64,000 nt of DNA from Fimbriimonadia bacterium (GTDB lineage Bacteria; Armatimonadota; Fimbriimonadia; Fimbriimonadales; GBS-DC). Below the pieces are notes generated by a model. That model was not told the DNA's origin. It saw nothing but the letters and a program-made list of their open reading frames with translations, and did not search any database. Below are positions 50,932-59,460 of the stretch, one piece after another; within the stretch, counting starts at the first letter, position 1, and every line of letters starts with the position of its first letter. The stretch spans positions 1 to 64,000 of the forward strand of contig JAHCHP010000004.1 of NCBI GenBank assembly GCA_026129765.1, written 5' to 3'. Position numbers and translations under genes: made by a program.

Positions 50932-52543
50932 GATGGGCAGTTTTCCGAAGGGATAATCGATACACTTGGAAGGTCTCTAACGGTTGTTCTGTTGAAAAGA
51001 TGAAAGGCGCGTTGCCTCGCACCAGCGCATAATAAGCCGCGCCTTGAAAGTTGTTCATGGTACGCAAGGGTATGGAGCCGGAGTACGACTTTTCCGATAA
51101 AAGAACCGCATTTTCATAAATATCAGGAGGGATTCTACCTTTGTGAACGTACTTTGGGATAAGTAATACATCGTTGGGCTGCAGGTCGGACCCGTCGGGC
51201 AATATCTGCCTGTAGCCTGACCTCTCTGCATAAAACATCCATCCCCAATGCCCTGCGTACCAAACCCTTTGACTGCCGAAATTAGATTTAGTTTCACGAA
51301 TAAATGCTCGATAGATTTGCGCATACTCGTAGTCGGCAGCGAGAACCAACAGCGTGAGCAACCCCTGAAGCGCGATTCCTGCGCGAAGGAACTTCATTTG
51401 TTCCCAGGCGGGAATCAACAAGAGCAGCAAGGGCGGCAAGGCAAAAATGAGATGGCGCGTGGCTTGAAAAGGGGTTCCCCAGACGGAATAGGTAAAGGTG
51501 AGGAGCAGCCATCCGGTGAGGAAGAGGCGGTCGGTGCTTGGGGTCTTGCGGTCGGAGAAAGCTTCCTCTAATTTAGAGGGCGTTGTCCAGGCATAAAGCA
51601 AGGTGGTGGCGCACAAGAACGCGCCTCCCAGAGCCCAAAACATGGATTGGGTATACCATTTCCCCTCATAGAAAGTATGCATAAGCCACCCTTGAATCAT
51701 CGCTGTGACGACGCCTGCAGCGAGCAGGGTAAACCGCTTTTCGCGTATCCATATGCCCAACGCAAACAACCAGAGCGGCAAGCATGCGCCCAACCCGATG
51801 ATGCCGCCGTGCCAGCGATCCTGCCAAGGCAGGCTGCCGCGTCTCGATTCCCAGAGATAGAGAATATGCGGCTGTTGGTATACCCATAGGTTATGCAGAC
51901 TCCAGAGCGCAATCGGCAGTAGCGCGAGCAGCAGATAGGGCAAAGCGCGTGTCTCTTTTTTCAGCAGCAGGTAGAACAACGCGAGCGGGAAAAAGACCAG
52001 CCCCGAATATTTAGCTAAGGCTGCCAGCCCCCCAATGAGCGCGCCGCTGACAAGCATGGCGCGGCTGCGTTTGTCAAGTCCTTCTATCCAAAGCGCTAAA
52101 CCCGCCAAGAAAAGACCCACCATCGGAATGTCCCGCATCACATTGACAGAGGGCAGCACGGCGGGGGATACCATCAACGCGATGACGGCTAAAGGCGCGC
52201 TTTGGGGAGGCAGAAAACGCGTTGACAGGCGAACCATCCCCCAGGCGATCAATCCTACAAAGAGCAACATTGCGCCATGCAGAACCCACTCTCTTTCGCC
52301 AAACAGCGCGATCCAGAGCGCAAGGTAGTAGCTGACTAAGGGAGGGTTAGTTGTTACTTCAAAGAGGGGACCGGGTTCATTGAGCCAAAAGAGGTCGCCA
52401 TCAAAAGGACGCAACGGATTTTCTAAGATACGCGCCGCCACATGCAACACGACCGTATCGTCGATGTGGAACGGTTTATTCAGGTAGAGCCATGCGCCTG
52501 CTAAAACCGGGAGAACCAGCCAAATCCATCGCATCCATGCCAC
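50921..52543 (-). CDS. GT39/ArnT-like membrane glycosyltransferase
   Basis: A 540-residue protein with about eleven to thirteen hydrophobic helices. The first periplasmic loop, DDTVVLHVAARILENPLRPFDGDLFW, carries the acidic pair of PMT/ArnT-type (GT-C) enzymes, and FEVTTNPPLVSYYLALWIALFGEREWVLHG, ALAKYSGLVFFPLALFYLL and TPFQATRHLIFALPP follow the same plan. It would transfer a polyprenyl-linked sugar, perhaps made by the overlapping GT2 gene, to lipid A or a glycoprotein. It starts with GTG six bases after a TATAAT box; ATG 52534 is an alternative. Confidence 0.85.
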   Translation of the reverse strand: MAWMRWIWLVLPVLAGAWLYLNKPFHIDDTVVLHVAARILENPLRPFDGDLFWLNEPGPLFEVTTNPPLVSYYLALWIALFGEREWVLHGAMLLFVGLIAWGMVRLSTRFLPPQSAPLAVIALMVSPAVLPSVNVMRDIPMVGLFLAGLALWIEGLDKRSRAMLVSGALIGGLAALAKYSGLVFFPLALFYLLLKKETRALPYLLLALLPIALWSLHNLWVYQQPHILYLWESRRGSLPWQDRWHGGIIGLGACLPLWLFALGIWIREKRFTLLAAGVVTAMIQGWLMHTFYEGKWYTQSMFWALGGAFLCATTLLYAWTTPSKLEEAFSDRKTPSTDRLFLTGWLLLTFTYSVWGTPFQATRHLIFALPPLLLLLIPAWEQMKFLRAGIALQGLLTLLVLAADYEYAQIYRAFIRETKSNFGSQRVWYAGHWGWMFYAERSGYRQILPDGSDLQPNDVLLIPKYVHKGRIPPDIYENAVLLSEKSYSGSIPLRTMNNFQGAAYYALVRGNAPFIFSTEQPLETFQVYRLSLRKTAHHDR

Positions 52544-52549
52544 TCCACG

Positions 52550-52572
52550 ATTATACCCCTTTCAGGTAAAAT
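52550..52572. promoter_or_regulatory. back-to-back leaderless promoters of the GT39 and nuclease genes
   Basis: On the minus strand GGGTATAAT (hexamer 52555-52550) is six bases before GTG 52543. On the plus strand AGGTAAAAT (hexamer 52567-52572) is eight bases before ATG 52581. The two start codons are only 37 bases apart, so each promoter's upstream region must lie over the other box or inside the other gene. Confidence 0.65.
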
Positions 52573-52580
52573 GATGACCT

Positions 52581-53489
52581 ATGAGTAAGCGCAGACAACG
52601 AAACAGGAATTCGCCCTTGCCTCTGTGGTTGGCGGTTGTTGTGATGGGGATCATTTTGATTTACAACGCTTTTAACCCTCCCAATAAGCCCCAGAATAAC
52701 CCACCTGCTCCCTCGCCTGCGCCTTCTGTGACAGAGAGCCGTGAACCGGCAGCGTTCAGAACTTTAGAGACTCATTTTGCTTTAGGCAATCCAAGCAATG
52801 CGGTAGCTGACTCTTCCCAGCGCGAGAATTTTTTGATCACACGCCCCCAATACACGCTTTCTTACAACGACAAAAAACGGCATGCGAACTGGGTCAGCTG
52901 GCATCTCTGCGCGCGCGATCTGGGCAATATTGAGCGCGGGCGTTTTCAACCCGACAGTTCGCTACCCAACGGCTTCTATCCAGTGACTCCTACCGCCTAT
53001 ACGAACTCTGGGTATGATCGTGGACATCTCTGCCCTTCTGGCGACCGGACCGATACAGTGGAGAACAATAACGCGACCTTTCTGATGACCAATATCTTTC
53101 CGCAAACGGGCGATAACAATCAGGGTCCTTGGCGCGTGCTGGAAGATTATTGCCGGAGCCTAACGGAGCAAGGCAACGAGCTTTATATTATCGCGGGCGG
53201 CAGCGGGAAACGGGAAGTTTTGTCCAAAGGCAATGTCAATGTACCCAAAAATACTTGGAAGATCGTTGTTGTTTTGCCTGAGGCAGATGGGGATGACTTA
53301 ACACGAATGGATCGTAATACGCGCGTGATCGCGGTGTTGATGCCGAATGTAGAAGGTATCAAAGGGAATGACTGGCGCCGCTATCAAGTCAGTGTGGAAC
53401 GAATTGAGCGCGAAACGGGATACCGTTTCCTGACGAATCTGCCCGCTGATGTTCAGAGCGCTCTCAAGAGCGCGCCCTCTCGCGAATAA
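52581..53489 (+). CDS. membrane-anchored or secreted DNA/RNA non-specific endonuclease (NucA type)
   Basis: A 302-residue beta-beta-alpha-metal nuclease. A basic start and one hydrophobic helix (about 14-29, LWLAVVVMGIILIYNAF) export or anchor it; a Pro/Ser linker follows. The core has YTLSYNDKKRHANWVSWHL and the signature YDRGHLCPSGDR with catalytic His149, then MTNIFPQTGDNN with the Mg2+-binding Asn. It would degrade DNA and RNA outside the cytoplasm. A NuiA-like inhibitor gene converges on it with one base between the two stops. No ribosome site; leaderless start after AGGTAAAAT. Confidence 0.94.
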   Translation: MSKRRQRNRNSPLPLWLAVVVMGIILIYNAFNPPNKPQNNPPAPSPAPSVTESREPAAFRTLETHFALGNPSNAVADSSQRENFLITRPQYTLSYNDKKRHANWVSWHLCARDLGNIERGRFQPDSSLPNGFYPVTPTAYTNSGYDRGHLCPSGDRTDTVENNNATFLMTNIFPQTGDNNQGPWRVLEDYCRSLTEQGNELYIIAGGSGKREVLSKGNVNVPKNTWKIVVVLPEADGDDLTRMDRNTRVIAVLMPNVEGIKGNDWRRYQVSVERIERETGYRFLTNLPADVQSALKSAPSRE

Positions 53490-53490
53490 A

Positions 53491-53907
53491 TCAAGTTTCA
53501 ATCACAGTGGTTTTGATACCCGCGAAATCACCCTCCGGCGTTTTTCCGATGATATAGACCGCTTTTTCGACCTCGCCCACCTTAAACGCTTTTAGGTCGG
53601 TCAGATTCTCGTTTATGAACGCTTCCAGGGCTTGGAAACGGCGCGCAGCCTCCTTCTCCTCCTCTCCGAACCACTCTTCTTCGATAGTCATTGGTTCCCA
53701 AACGGCTTCTGGCGACGGCGATTCGATGGGCGTATTTTCGGGTTCTTTGAGGAAACGCGCCAACGATTCAGGAGTCGCTTCGCTGTCGCCGAAGTTTTCC
53801 TGCGTCCAGACGAACGGTTCCAGGGGAAAATCCGACTCGCTCATGTAGAGCAGTCCGATGCTGAGGTCGGTCAATTGTTGTATCAAGGTTTGCGCGCGCG
53901 TGTTCAT
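53491..53907 (-). CDS. nuiA: NuiA-like nuclease inhibitor
   Basis: A 138-residue acidic protein resembling Anabaena NuiA, the tight inhibitor of nuclease NucA. Shared elements: GLLYMSESDFPLEPFVW at the start, EEWFGEEEKEAARRFQALEAFINENL in the middle and KVGEVEKAVYIIGKTPEGDFAGIKTTVIET (two segments) at the end. NuiA blocks NucA by placing a Glu near the catalytic Mg2+; the ending Thr-Glu-rich tail (VIET) matches Anabaena VVET. No signal peptide, so it protects the cytoplasm. Its partner is the convergent nuclease gene. Confidence 0.92.
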   Translation of the reverse strand: MNTRAQTLIQQLTDLSIGLLYMSESDFPLEPFVWTQENFGDSEATPESLARFLKEPENTPIESPSPEAVWEPMTIEEEWFGEEEKEAARRFQALEAFINENLTDLKAFKVGEVEKAVYIIGKTPEGDFAGIKTTVIET

Positions 53908-54007
53908 ATCTCCTCGTTAAGATTTTACCTGTTGCTGCGCGCTGGCGCAGGTTCTGGTAGGAAAAAGCGGCTTCAAGCCGAACTTTTGAGGATTGGAGGT
54001 TGATTAA

Positions 54008-55600
54008 ATGCGTAATTTTTTGATATGGATTGCCTGGTTTGTTCTCTTGTTGACCTTTTCAGGTTGCAGCAACAGCGGCTCCACTTCTTCGGTTCAGGGC
54101 AAGGTGTTCCGGTATGCTTTGACGGCGGAACCGACGACCCTGGACCCTGCACGAGTGGAGGACGGACCGACTATCGATCTGCTCTTTCAAGTCTATGAGG
54201 GTTTAGTGCGCTGGGAGGTCGGTAATGAGTTAGTGCCTAACATTGCGGAACGATGGGAGATTAGCCCTGATGGGAAAACCTACACTTTTTACCTCAAGAA
54301 AGGGGTTAAATTCCATAATGGACGCGAGGTGACGGCAGAGGATTTCAAATATAGTATCGAGCGATCGCTGGACCCGGAGACCGGTTCCACCACCGCAGGC
54401 ACCTATCTGAACGATATTGTGGGCGCGAACGAGCGACTGCAGGGCAAAACGCAAGAGGTCGCCGGGGTTCAAGTCGTCGATTCGCATACCCTGCAACTTG
54501 AAATCGATGCGCCAAAAGCCTATTTCCTCGCCAAATTGACTTATCCCACGGCTTATGCGGTTTGCAAAGAGGCCATTGAGAAGACGAACGGGAAAGTGAC
54601 GGTTGAGAGCGCGATTGGCACGGGACCTTTCAAATGGAAAGAGTATGTGGCGAACTCGAAGGTGATCTTGGAAGCGTTTGGAGATTATCATGATGGGCGT
54701 CCTCTGCTCGATTTTATGGAGCGTCCGATCATTCTGGATGCGACCACCCGGCATGCGATGTACGAGAGCGGCGAATTAGACCTTTGTGATGTGCAAAAAA
54801 GCGATTTGATTCAGGATCAGAAAGACCCAGTTTTGTCGAAAGAGTTGCAATTTTTTGATCGCGCGGCAGTTTACTATTTCGCTCTCAACCAGAACGCTTA
54901 TGCGCCTTTCAAAGATATGCGCGTGCGCCAAGCGTTCGCTTTGGCAATAGACCGTGAAGAGGCGGTTCGTGTTGCATTGCAGGGCGTGAACAAGAAAGCG
55001 AATGGCATCTTGCCTCCGGGCGTGCCGGGCTATGATGAGAGTTATCAAGGTTGGTCCTATGATCCCAAGCGCGCAGCGGAATTGTTGGCGGAAGCGGGCT
55101 ATCCGGGCGGGAAAGGCATGCCTAAACTGACCTTGACTTTCCGAGAAAAGACTCCCGATTTAAGGCGGGTGGCGGAGGTCGCCGCGAACATGCTCAAGCA
55201 AAATCTGGGCATGGATGTTGATCTGCGCGAGATGGAATGGGGCGCGTTTTTGGATGAGTTGAACAAAGAAAGCATGCCGATGTACCATTTGCGTTGGGCG
55301 GCGGACTATTTAGACCCGCAGAATTTCCTTTCGGTCATGCTGCGGACAGGCGCGCAGGAGAACCGAGTTGGCTACAGCAATCCCAAGTTCGATGCGCTGT
55401 GTGATGAAGCAGACAGGACGACCGATTCTGAGAGGCGAATCCAGCTTTACCGGCAGGCTGAGAAATTGGTTGTTGAAGAAGCGCCTTGGGTTCCCATCTA
55501 CTATCAGAAAGATGTTGAGTTGATCAAGCCCTATGTATCGGGCGTTCGAGATACGCTTTTAGGGCATCTACCGCATGCCAAAACGGATGTGGCTCGTTAA
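54008..55600 (+). CDS. peptide ABC transporter substrate-binding lipoprotein
   Basis: A 530-residue extracytoplasmic solute-binding protein of family 5 (Opp/Dpp). Lipobox FSGC ends the signal peptide. FRYALTAEPTTLDPARVEDG is the family start, ISPDGKTYTFYLKKGVKFHNGREVTAEDFKYSIER the signature, and AFALAIDREEAVRVAL, YWWPDY-like YHLRWAADYLDPQNFLSVML later parts. GGAGG precedes the ATG at nine bases. It heads an operon with two permeases; ATPase genes for the importer are not present, so they must be encoded elsewhere. Confidence 0.95.
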   Translation: MRNFLIWIAWFVLLLTFSGCSNSGSTSSVQGKVFRYALTAEPTTLDPARVEDGPTIDLLFQVYEGLVRWEVGNELVPNIAERWEISPDGKTYTFYLKKGVKFHNGREVTAEDFKYSIERSLDPETGSTTAGTYLNDIVGANERLQGKTQEVAGVQVVDSHTLQLEIDAPKAYFLAKLTYPTAYAVCKEAIEKTNGKVTVESAIGTGPFKWKEYVANSKVILEAFGDYHDGRPLLDFMERPIILDATTRHAMYESGELDLCDVQKSDLIQDQKDPVLSKELQFFDRAAVYYFALNQNAYAPFKDMRVRQAFALAIDREEAVRVALQGVNKKANGILPPGVPGYDESYQGWSYDPKRAAELLAEAGYPGGKGMPKLTLTFREKTPDLRRVAEVAANMLKQNLGMDVDLREMEWGAFLDELNKESMPMYHLRWAADYLDPQNFLSVMLRTGAQENRVGYSNPKFDALCDEADRTTDSERRIQLYRQAEKLVVEEAPWVPIYYQKDVELIKPYVSGVRDTLLGHLPHAKTDVAR

Positions 55601-55606
55601 AACGCG

Positions 55607-56539
55607 ATGGGACGCTTGATTACACAACGGCTGCTACTGGCGATACCAACGCTGCTTTTCATTTCGTTGTTGACCTTTTGTATGGGGTATTTCGCTCCAG
55701 GCGACCCCGTGCGGATCATCGCTGGCGAGAAAGCCGATGACGCAGCCATTGAACGCGTTCGTCAACAGTATGGATTGGATCAACCTCCTCATATCCAATA
55801 CTTGCGTTTTCTGACGAACGCGCTGCGTTTGGACTTCGGTATTTCTTACTACAATCAGCGTCCCATCGGTCAAATCGTGCGAGAAGGGATATTACCCACT
55901 GCCACCCTCGCGCTTTGCGCGATTTTGTTAGCTTCCACTTTGGGGATGACTTTGGGATTTCTGGCAGCCTGGTATCAAGGGCGTGCGGTAGATAAAATAT
56001 CTATAGTGGTATCATTACTTGGTATTACTGTTCCTAATTTTGTGCTGGCTCCTTTGTTGGTCTATCTGTTTGCCGTTCAACTTCGATGGTTTCCTGTTGC
56101 AGGTTGGGGGCAATGGATCTATATTGTTTTACCTGCTGTTGTGTTGGCTGCGCGCCCGACCGCTTTTATTGCCCGGCTTGCGCGAACTTCCGCCTCGGAG
56201 ACGCTTGGGCAAGAGTTTATTCGAACCGCTTACGCGAAGGGGCTTAGCGGATTCCAAGTTTTCAAAGGGCATGTGTTTCGGAATGCGATGTTGGTGGTAT
56301 TGACTGGTATCGGAAACAGTTTTGGATTTCTTTTGACCGGCTCATTCATCGTAGAAACCGCTTTTGGTATTCCTGGATTGGGTTATAAGTCTGTTCAAGC
56401 CGTTTTGCAGCGCGATTACCCGGTTATTCAGGCAACGACCTTACTTTTTGCATTTCTTTTCGTGATGATTAACCTTCTCTTGGATCTGACCTATTCATGG
56501 TTAGACCCAAGAATCAAGGTTCAGGGGAGAACCTCATGA
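55607..56539 (+). CDS. peptide ABC transporter permease, DppB type
   Basis: A 310-residue permease with six helices. GRLITQRLLLAIPTLLFISLLTFC is the usual start, GDPVRIIAGEKADDAAIERVRQQYGLDQPPHIQYLRFL the DppB N-terminal loop, and EFIRTAYAKGLSGFQVFKGHVFRNAM the EAA loop that docks onto the ATPase. Six bases after the binding-protein gene; overlaps the next permease by four (ATGA). Confidence 0.95.
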   Translation: MGRLITQRLLLAIPTLLFISLLTFCMGYFAPGDPVRIIAGEKADDAAIERVRQQYGLDQPPHIQYLRFLTNALRLDFGISYYNQRPIGQIVREGILPTATLALCAILLASTLGMTLGFLAAWYQGRAVDKISIVVSLLGITVPNFVLAPLLVYLFAVQLRWFPVAGWGQWIYIVLPAVVLAARPTAFIARLARTSASETLGQEFIRTAYAKGLSGFQVFKGHVFRNAMLVVLTGIGNSFGFLLTGSFIVETAFGIPGLGYKSVQAVLQRDYPVIQATTLLFAFLFVMINLLLDLTYSWLDPRIKVQGRTS

Positions 56540-57363
56540 AAAGCGGATTTTTTCGTTCCCTTTGGATCGGTTTATGCGCCAGTTACATTCTTTTACTGAT
56601 TGGCGCAGCGGTTTTCGCTCCTTGGATTGCTCCCTACAGTTATGAAACCCAAAACCGAGAAGCGATTTTGGCTGCCCCAAGCCCAAAGCATTGGCTTGGC
56701 ACGGATGAATTGGGACGCGATGTGTTCAGCCGGCTGCTTTATGGGGCGCGTGTTTCGTTGGGGATCGGTTTAGGGGTAGAGAGTATCACCATTTTTGTGG
56801 CGTTATTACTTGGGACATTAGCCGGTTATTTTCGGGGAAAGATCGATACGCTGTTAATGCGTTTTACCGATGCGATGTTTGCTTTTCCTGATATTTTGCT
56901 GGCAATCTTGATATTGGGGATCAGCGGACCTGGGTTTCAAGGTGTTCTGATAGCCTTAGCGGTTGTGAATTGGCCCTCCATGACGCGGTTGGTTCGCGGG
57001 TTGACACTGGTTCTGCGTGAGAAAGATTTCGTGCTGGCAGCGCAGTCGACTGGCGCGCCGGGTAGTTGGATCGCGCGCAAGCATCTCTTTCCCCACTTGA
57101 TTCGCACGGTTTTTGCTGTCAGTACCGTCGAGATTGCCGGTTTGATCTTAGCCGAATCTGCCTTAAGCTTCATTGGGATAGGGGTTCAACCACCTTATCC
57201 CAGTTGGGGTTCCATGATCAGCAACGGGCGTGATTTTATGCGCTCTCAGCCGTCGTTAGTGTTTTATCCCGCTTTAGCCTTGAGTATGACGGTGATTAGC
57301 CTCACTTTTGTGGGTGAATGGCTTCAGGATCGCTGGCAGTTGATTGATCGAAAGTCGTCCTAA
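56536..57363 (+). CDS. peptide ABC transporter permease, DppC type
   Basis: A 275-residue permease. APSPKHWLGTDELGRDVFSRLLYGARVSLGIG is the DppC signature, EKDFVLAAQSTGAPGSWIARKHLFPHLI the EAA loop, and ESALSFIGIGVQPPYPSWGSMI the last conserved piece. ATG 56536 overlaps the DppB stop; longer in-frame versions are rejected on that ground. Its TAA is the first codon of a 15-bp perfect terminator stem. Confidence 0.95.
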   Translation: MKSGFFRSLWIGLCASYILLLIGAAVFAPWIAPYSYETQNREAILAAPSPKHWLGTDELGRDVFSRLLYGARVSLGIGLGVESITIFVALLLGTLAGYFRGKIDTLLMRFTDAMFAFPDILLAILILGISGPGFQGVLIALAVVNWPSMTRLVRGLTLVLREKDFVLAAQSTGAPGSWIARKHLFPHLIRTVFAVSTVEIAGLILAESALSFIGIGVQPPYPSWGSMISNGRDFMRSQPSLVFYPALALSMTVISLTFVGEWLQDRWQLIDRKSS

Positions 57364-57394
57364 TCAGGATATTTCTTGTGAAATATCCTGATTA
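57361..57394. terminator. symmetric bidirectional terminator shared by dppC-type gene and parB
   Basis: TAATCAGGATATTTC (57361-57375), loop TTGT, GAAATATCCTGATTA (57380-57394): a perfect 15-bp stem. The first three bases are the stop codon of the permease gene, and the last three, read on the other strand, are the TAA of parB. No U-tract on either side. Confidence 0.85.
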
Positions 57395-58264
57395 GAAACC
57401 ATCTGGGAACAGAATATCAAGGATCCTGCCCAAGTCTTCTTCCCCGTAAAACTCAATCACGATACGCCCTTGCCCACCTTCGCCATACACCACCGAGGTT
57501 TTTGTCCCCAAATAAGCAGAAAGGTTCTGCTGTAGCGCGATGACTTCTGGATTGGCGGGTACAGGTAAGGGATGAACCTGCGCGCCAGGATTGAGCGTTT
57601 TTTCTTTCGGTCTTAAATCACGCGCGGCTTGCTCCACTGCGCGCACACTGATACCGTCCGAGATGATTTTTTGCCAAAGCGCGCGCTGTTCAGGCGCAGA
57701 TTTGATCATAAGCAGAGCGCGGGCATGTCCTTCCGTAATCAGCCCATCTTCCAGGCTTTTGAGGATATAATCGGGTAAAGTGAGCAGGCGCAAAGTATTC
57801 GCGATGGTAGATTGTTTTTTCCCAACCCGCTCAGCGACCTGTTCTTGGGTTAAATCAAACTCCTCGATGAGCCGTTTATAGGCGTGCGCAGCCTCCACTG
57901 GATTGATATCTTGCCTCTGAACATTCTCTATAAGGGCGATTTCCAACATTTGCTGATGGCTGGGATCGCGTATGATGGCAGGAATTTTCTCTAAACCTGC
58001 CTGAATACAGGCTCTCAGCCTGCGTTCGCCTGCAATCAATTCGTATTCTTCCAAACCAATCTGACGGACAATAATAGGCTGGAGGACACCGACCTGCTTG
58101 ATGGAAGCGATCAAGTCTTCTAAGGCTTCTTCCGCAAAGTTTTTGCGCGGTTGATAGGGATTGGGGCGAATTTGATGGGTCGGCAATTCGCGAACAATGT
58201 TTTCTCCTGCGCTTACTTGATTGAAAAGGGCTGATAATCCTTTACCGAGACCCCGACGTTCCAT
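57392..58264 (-). CDS. parB: chromosome-partitioning protein ParB
   Basis: A 290-residue CTP-dependent DNA clamp that loads at parS. RGLGKGLSALF at the N-terminus is the ParA-activating peptide. LPTHQIRPNPYQPRKNF, YELIAGERRLRACIQAG and ALIENVQRQDINPVEAAHAY are the CTP-binding ParB boxes, followed by the helix-turn-helix (LTQEQVAERVGKKQSTIANTLRLL). The C-terminal dimer domain ends IVIEFYGEEDLGRILDIL. ATG 58264 has AAGGAG nine bases upstream; the start overlaps parA by 23 bases. Confidence 0.96.
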   Translation of the reverse strand: MERRGLGKGLSALFNQVSAGENIVRELPTHQIRPNPYQPRKNFAEEALEDLIASIKQVGVLQPIIVRQIGLEEYELIAGERRLRACIQAGLEKIPAIIRDPSHQQMLEIALIENVQRQDINPVEAAHAYKRLIEEFDLTQEQVAERVGKKQSTIANTLRLLTLPDYILKSLEDGLITEGHARALLMIKSAPEQRALWQKIISDGISVRAVEQAARDLRPKEKTLNPGAQVHPLPVPANPEVIALQQNLSAYLGTKTSVVYGEGGQGRIVIEFYGEEDLGRILDILFPDGF

Positions 58265-59027
58265 AATTAAGAATCTCCTTACTAAAATTGAGGTATGCCT
58301 GTGCGCCTTTTGATTTCGGATCGTAAATGACGACGGGCTGTCCATAACTGGGCGACTCGCTCACGCGCACATTTCTTGGGACAATGGTTTGAGCGACTTT
58401 TGAGCCGAAAAACTTGCGAATTTCTGCTTCCACTTGGTCTGCCAGGCGTGTGCGCTTGTCTCGCATGGTGAGAAGCACTTTCCATATTTCTAAGTCAGGG
58501 TTTAGGTTTTGCCTCACAATATCGATGGTTTTTAGAAGGTGAGTCACGCCTTCTAACGCATAATACTCACATTGCATGGGAAGAATCAATCCCTGGGCTG
58601 CGGTAAGGCAGTTGAGCGTGAGTAAGCCTAAAGAGGGCGGCGTATCTAGTATGATCCATTGAAAATCGCTACTGTAGGCGTCCAAAGCCTTTTTTAGAAT
58701 TATTTCACGGGCAATACGATTAGCAACCAACAACTCCGTTCCCGCTAAATCCACGCTGGAGGGCAGTAATAAGAGGTTGGGTATCTCGGTGGGATAGATC
58801 GCTTCCTCAATAGGAGTTTCCTCAACCAGCACCTCGAAGAGAGAGAGGGGGGCTTGAGAAGGAAGAAAACCGACCCCGCTGGATGCGTTTCCCTGCGCAT
58901 CAGCGTCAATCAAGAGAACTTTTTCGCCCGCAAGCGATAAACCGGCAGCCAAATTGACTGCGGTTGTCGTTTTCCCTACACCGCCTTTCTGGTTGACAAT
59001 CGCTAAAATCGTAGGATGATGTTCCAC
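58242..59027 (-). CDS. parA: chromosome-partitioning ATPase ParA (Soj)
   Basis: A 261-residue P-loop ATPase. The deviant Walker A is NQKGGVGKTTTAVNLAAGL with the signature Lys, Walker A' LLIDADAQGNAS, and Walker B WIILDTPPSLGLLTLN. It forms an ATP-dependent gradient that moves ParB-parS complexes apart. GTG start; GGAG upstream is unusually close (two bases). Together with parB an operon, about 22 kb from oriC. Confidence 0.96.
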   Translation of the reverse strand: MEHHPTILAIVNQKGGVGKTTTAVNLAAGLSLAGEKVLLIDADAQGNASSGVGFLPSQAPLSLFEVLVEETPIEEAIYPTEIPNLLLLPSSVDLAGTELLVANRIAREIILKKALDAYSSDFQWIILDTPPSLGLLTLNCLTAAQGLILPMQCEYYALEGVTHLLKTIDIVRQNLNPDLEIWKVLLTMRDKRTRLADQVEAEIRKFFGSKVAQTIVPRNVRVSESPSYGQPVVIYDPKSKGAQAYLNFSKEILNYGTSGSR

Positions 59028-59070
59028 ATCTCCACTTTCTACACGTTTTTTCGCCTTCCTGCAACAAAAA

Positions 59071-59105
59071 AACGCGCAAGTAGAGAACTCTTCTACCTGC
59101 GCGTT
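59071..59105 (-). terminator. strong intrinsic terminator after flgM
   Basis: AACGCGCA-A-GTAGA and TCTAC-C-TGCGCGTT form a 13-bp stem with one mismatch and a seven-base loop; on the minus strand it is followed by seven T. It separates flgM from parA. Confidence 0.88.
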
Positions 59106-59124
59106 TCTAATTTAAGTTGTTCGT

Positions 59125-59415
59125 TTACCTGAGTTTGTCTGCTATGGCGCGTTTTACAATCGCCTCAGCGACAGCCTTACTCTCTACGTGATAGTTTCCT
59201 GATTCAACCAGCGCTTTGAGTTCTCGTACACGCTCGGCGCGAACATCAGGAAGTTCACGCACTTCGTTTGTAACTGCCTGTACGAGATTAACATCATCAG
59301 ACAGGTTCAATTCTGGAACACTCTCAGGTTCAATTTTATCCCGATCAACGCGTTCCTTCTGCTCAGACTGGTACATCATCGCCACACGGCGCGCCTCATT
59401 CAGAGTAATTTGCAT
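59125..59415 (-). CDS. flgM: FlgM-like anti-sigma-28 factor
   Basis: A 96-residue protein. The C-terminal half is the FlgM domain: NEVRELPDVRAERVRELKALV, ESGNYHVESKAVAEAIVKRAI. FlgM holds the flagellar sigma factor FliA (sigma-28) until the hook is complete and is then exported. ATG 59415 has AAGGAGG five bases upstream. Upstream lies a cyclic-di-GMP-I riboswitch whose linker can base-pair with that ribosome site, so FlgM production should respond to c-di-GMP. No other flagellar gene is in the window. Confidence 0.88.
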   Translation of the reverse strand: MQITLNEARRVAMMYQSEQKERVDRDKIEPESVPELNLSDDVNLVQAVTNEVRELPDVRAERVRELKALVESGNYHVESKAVAEAIVKRAIADKLR

Positions 59416-59420
59416 ATCTG

Positions 59421-59460
59421 CCTCCTTAGTTTTGCTGAATGTTCTCAGCAAACCGGAGGA
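59421..59460 (-). promoter_or_regulatory. riboswitch expression platform: Shine-Dalgarno-sequestering hairpin
   Basis: On the minus strand TCCTCC (59460-59455) is complementary to the flgM ribosome site GGAGG (59425-59421). Between them TTTGCTGA/TCAGCAAA (59452-59445 with 59438-59431) forms an 8-bp stem that brings the two together. The TCCTCC lies directly next to the 3' end of the aptamer (GGTTACCTG), so ligand binding could change whether it is free. Predicted control is translational; no U-tract follows. Confidence 0.65.

Noticed and set aside
57392-59027. parS sites expected near parAB and oriC
   Set aside because: I looked for TGTTTCACGTGAAACA-like 16-mers near parAB, oriC and dnaN and saw none; CACGTG near 4435, 31246 and 47176 lacks the flanks.
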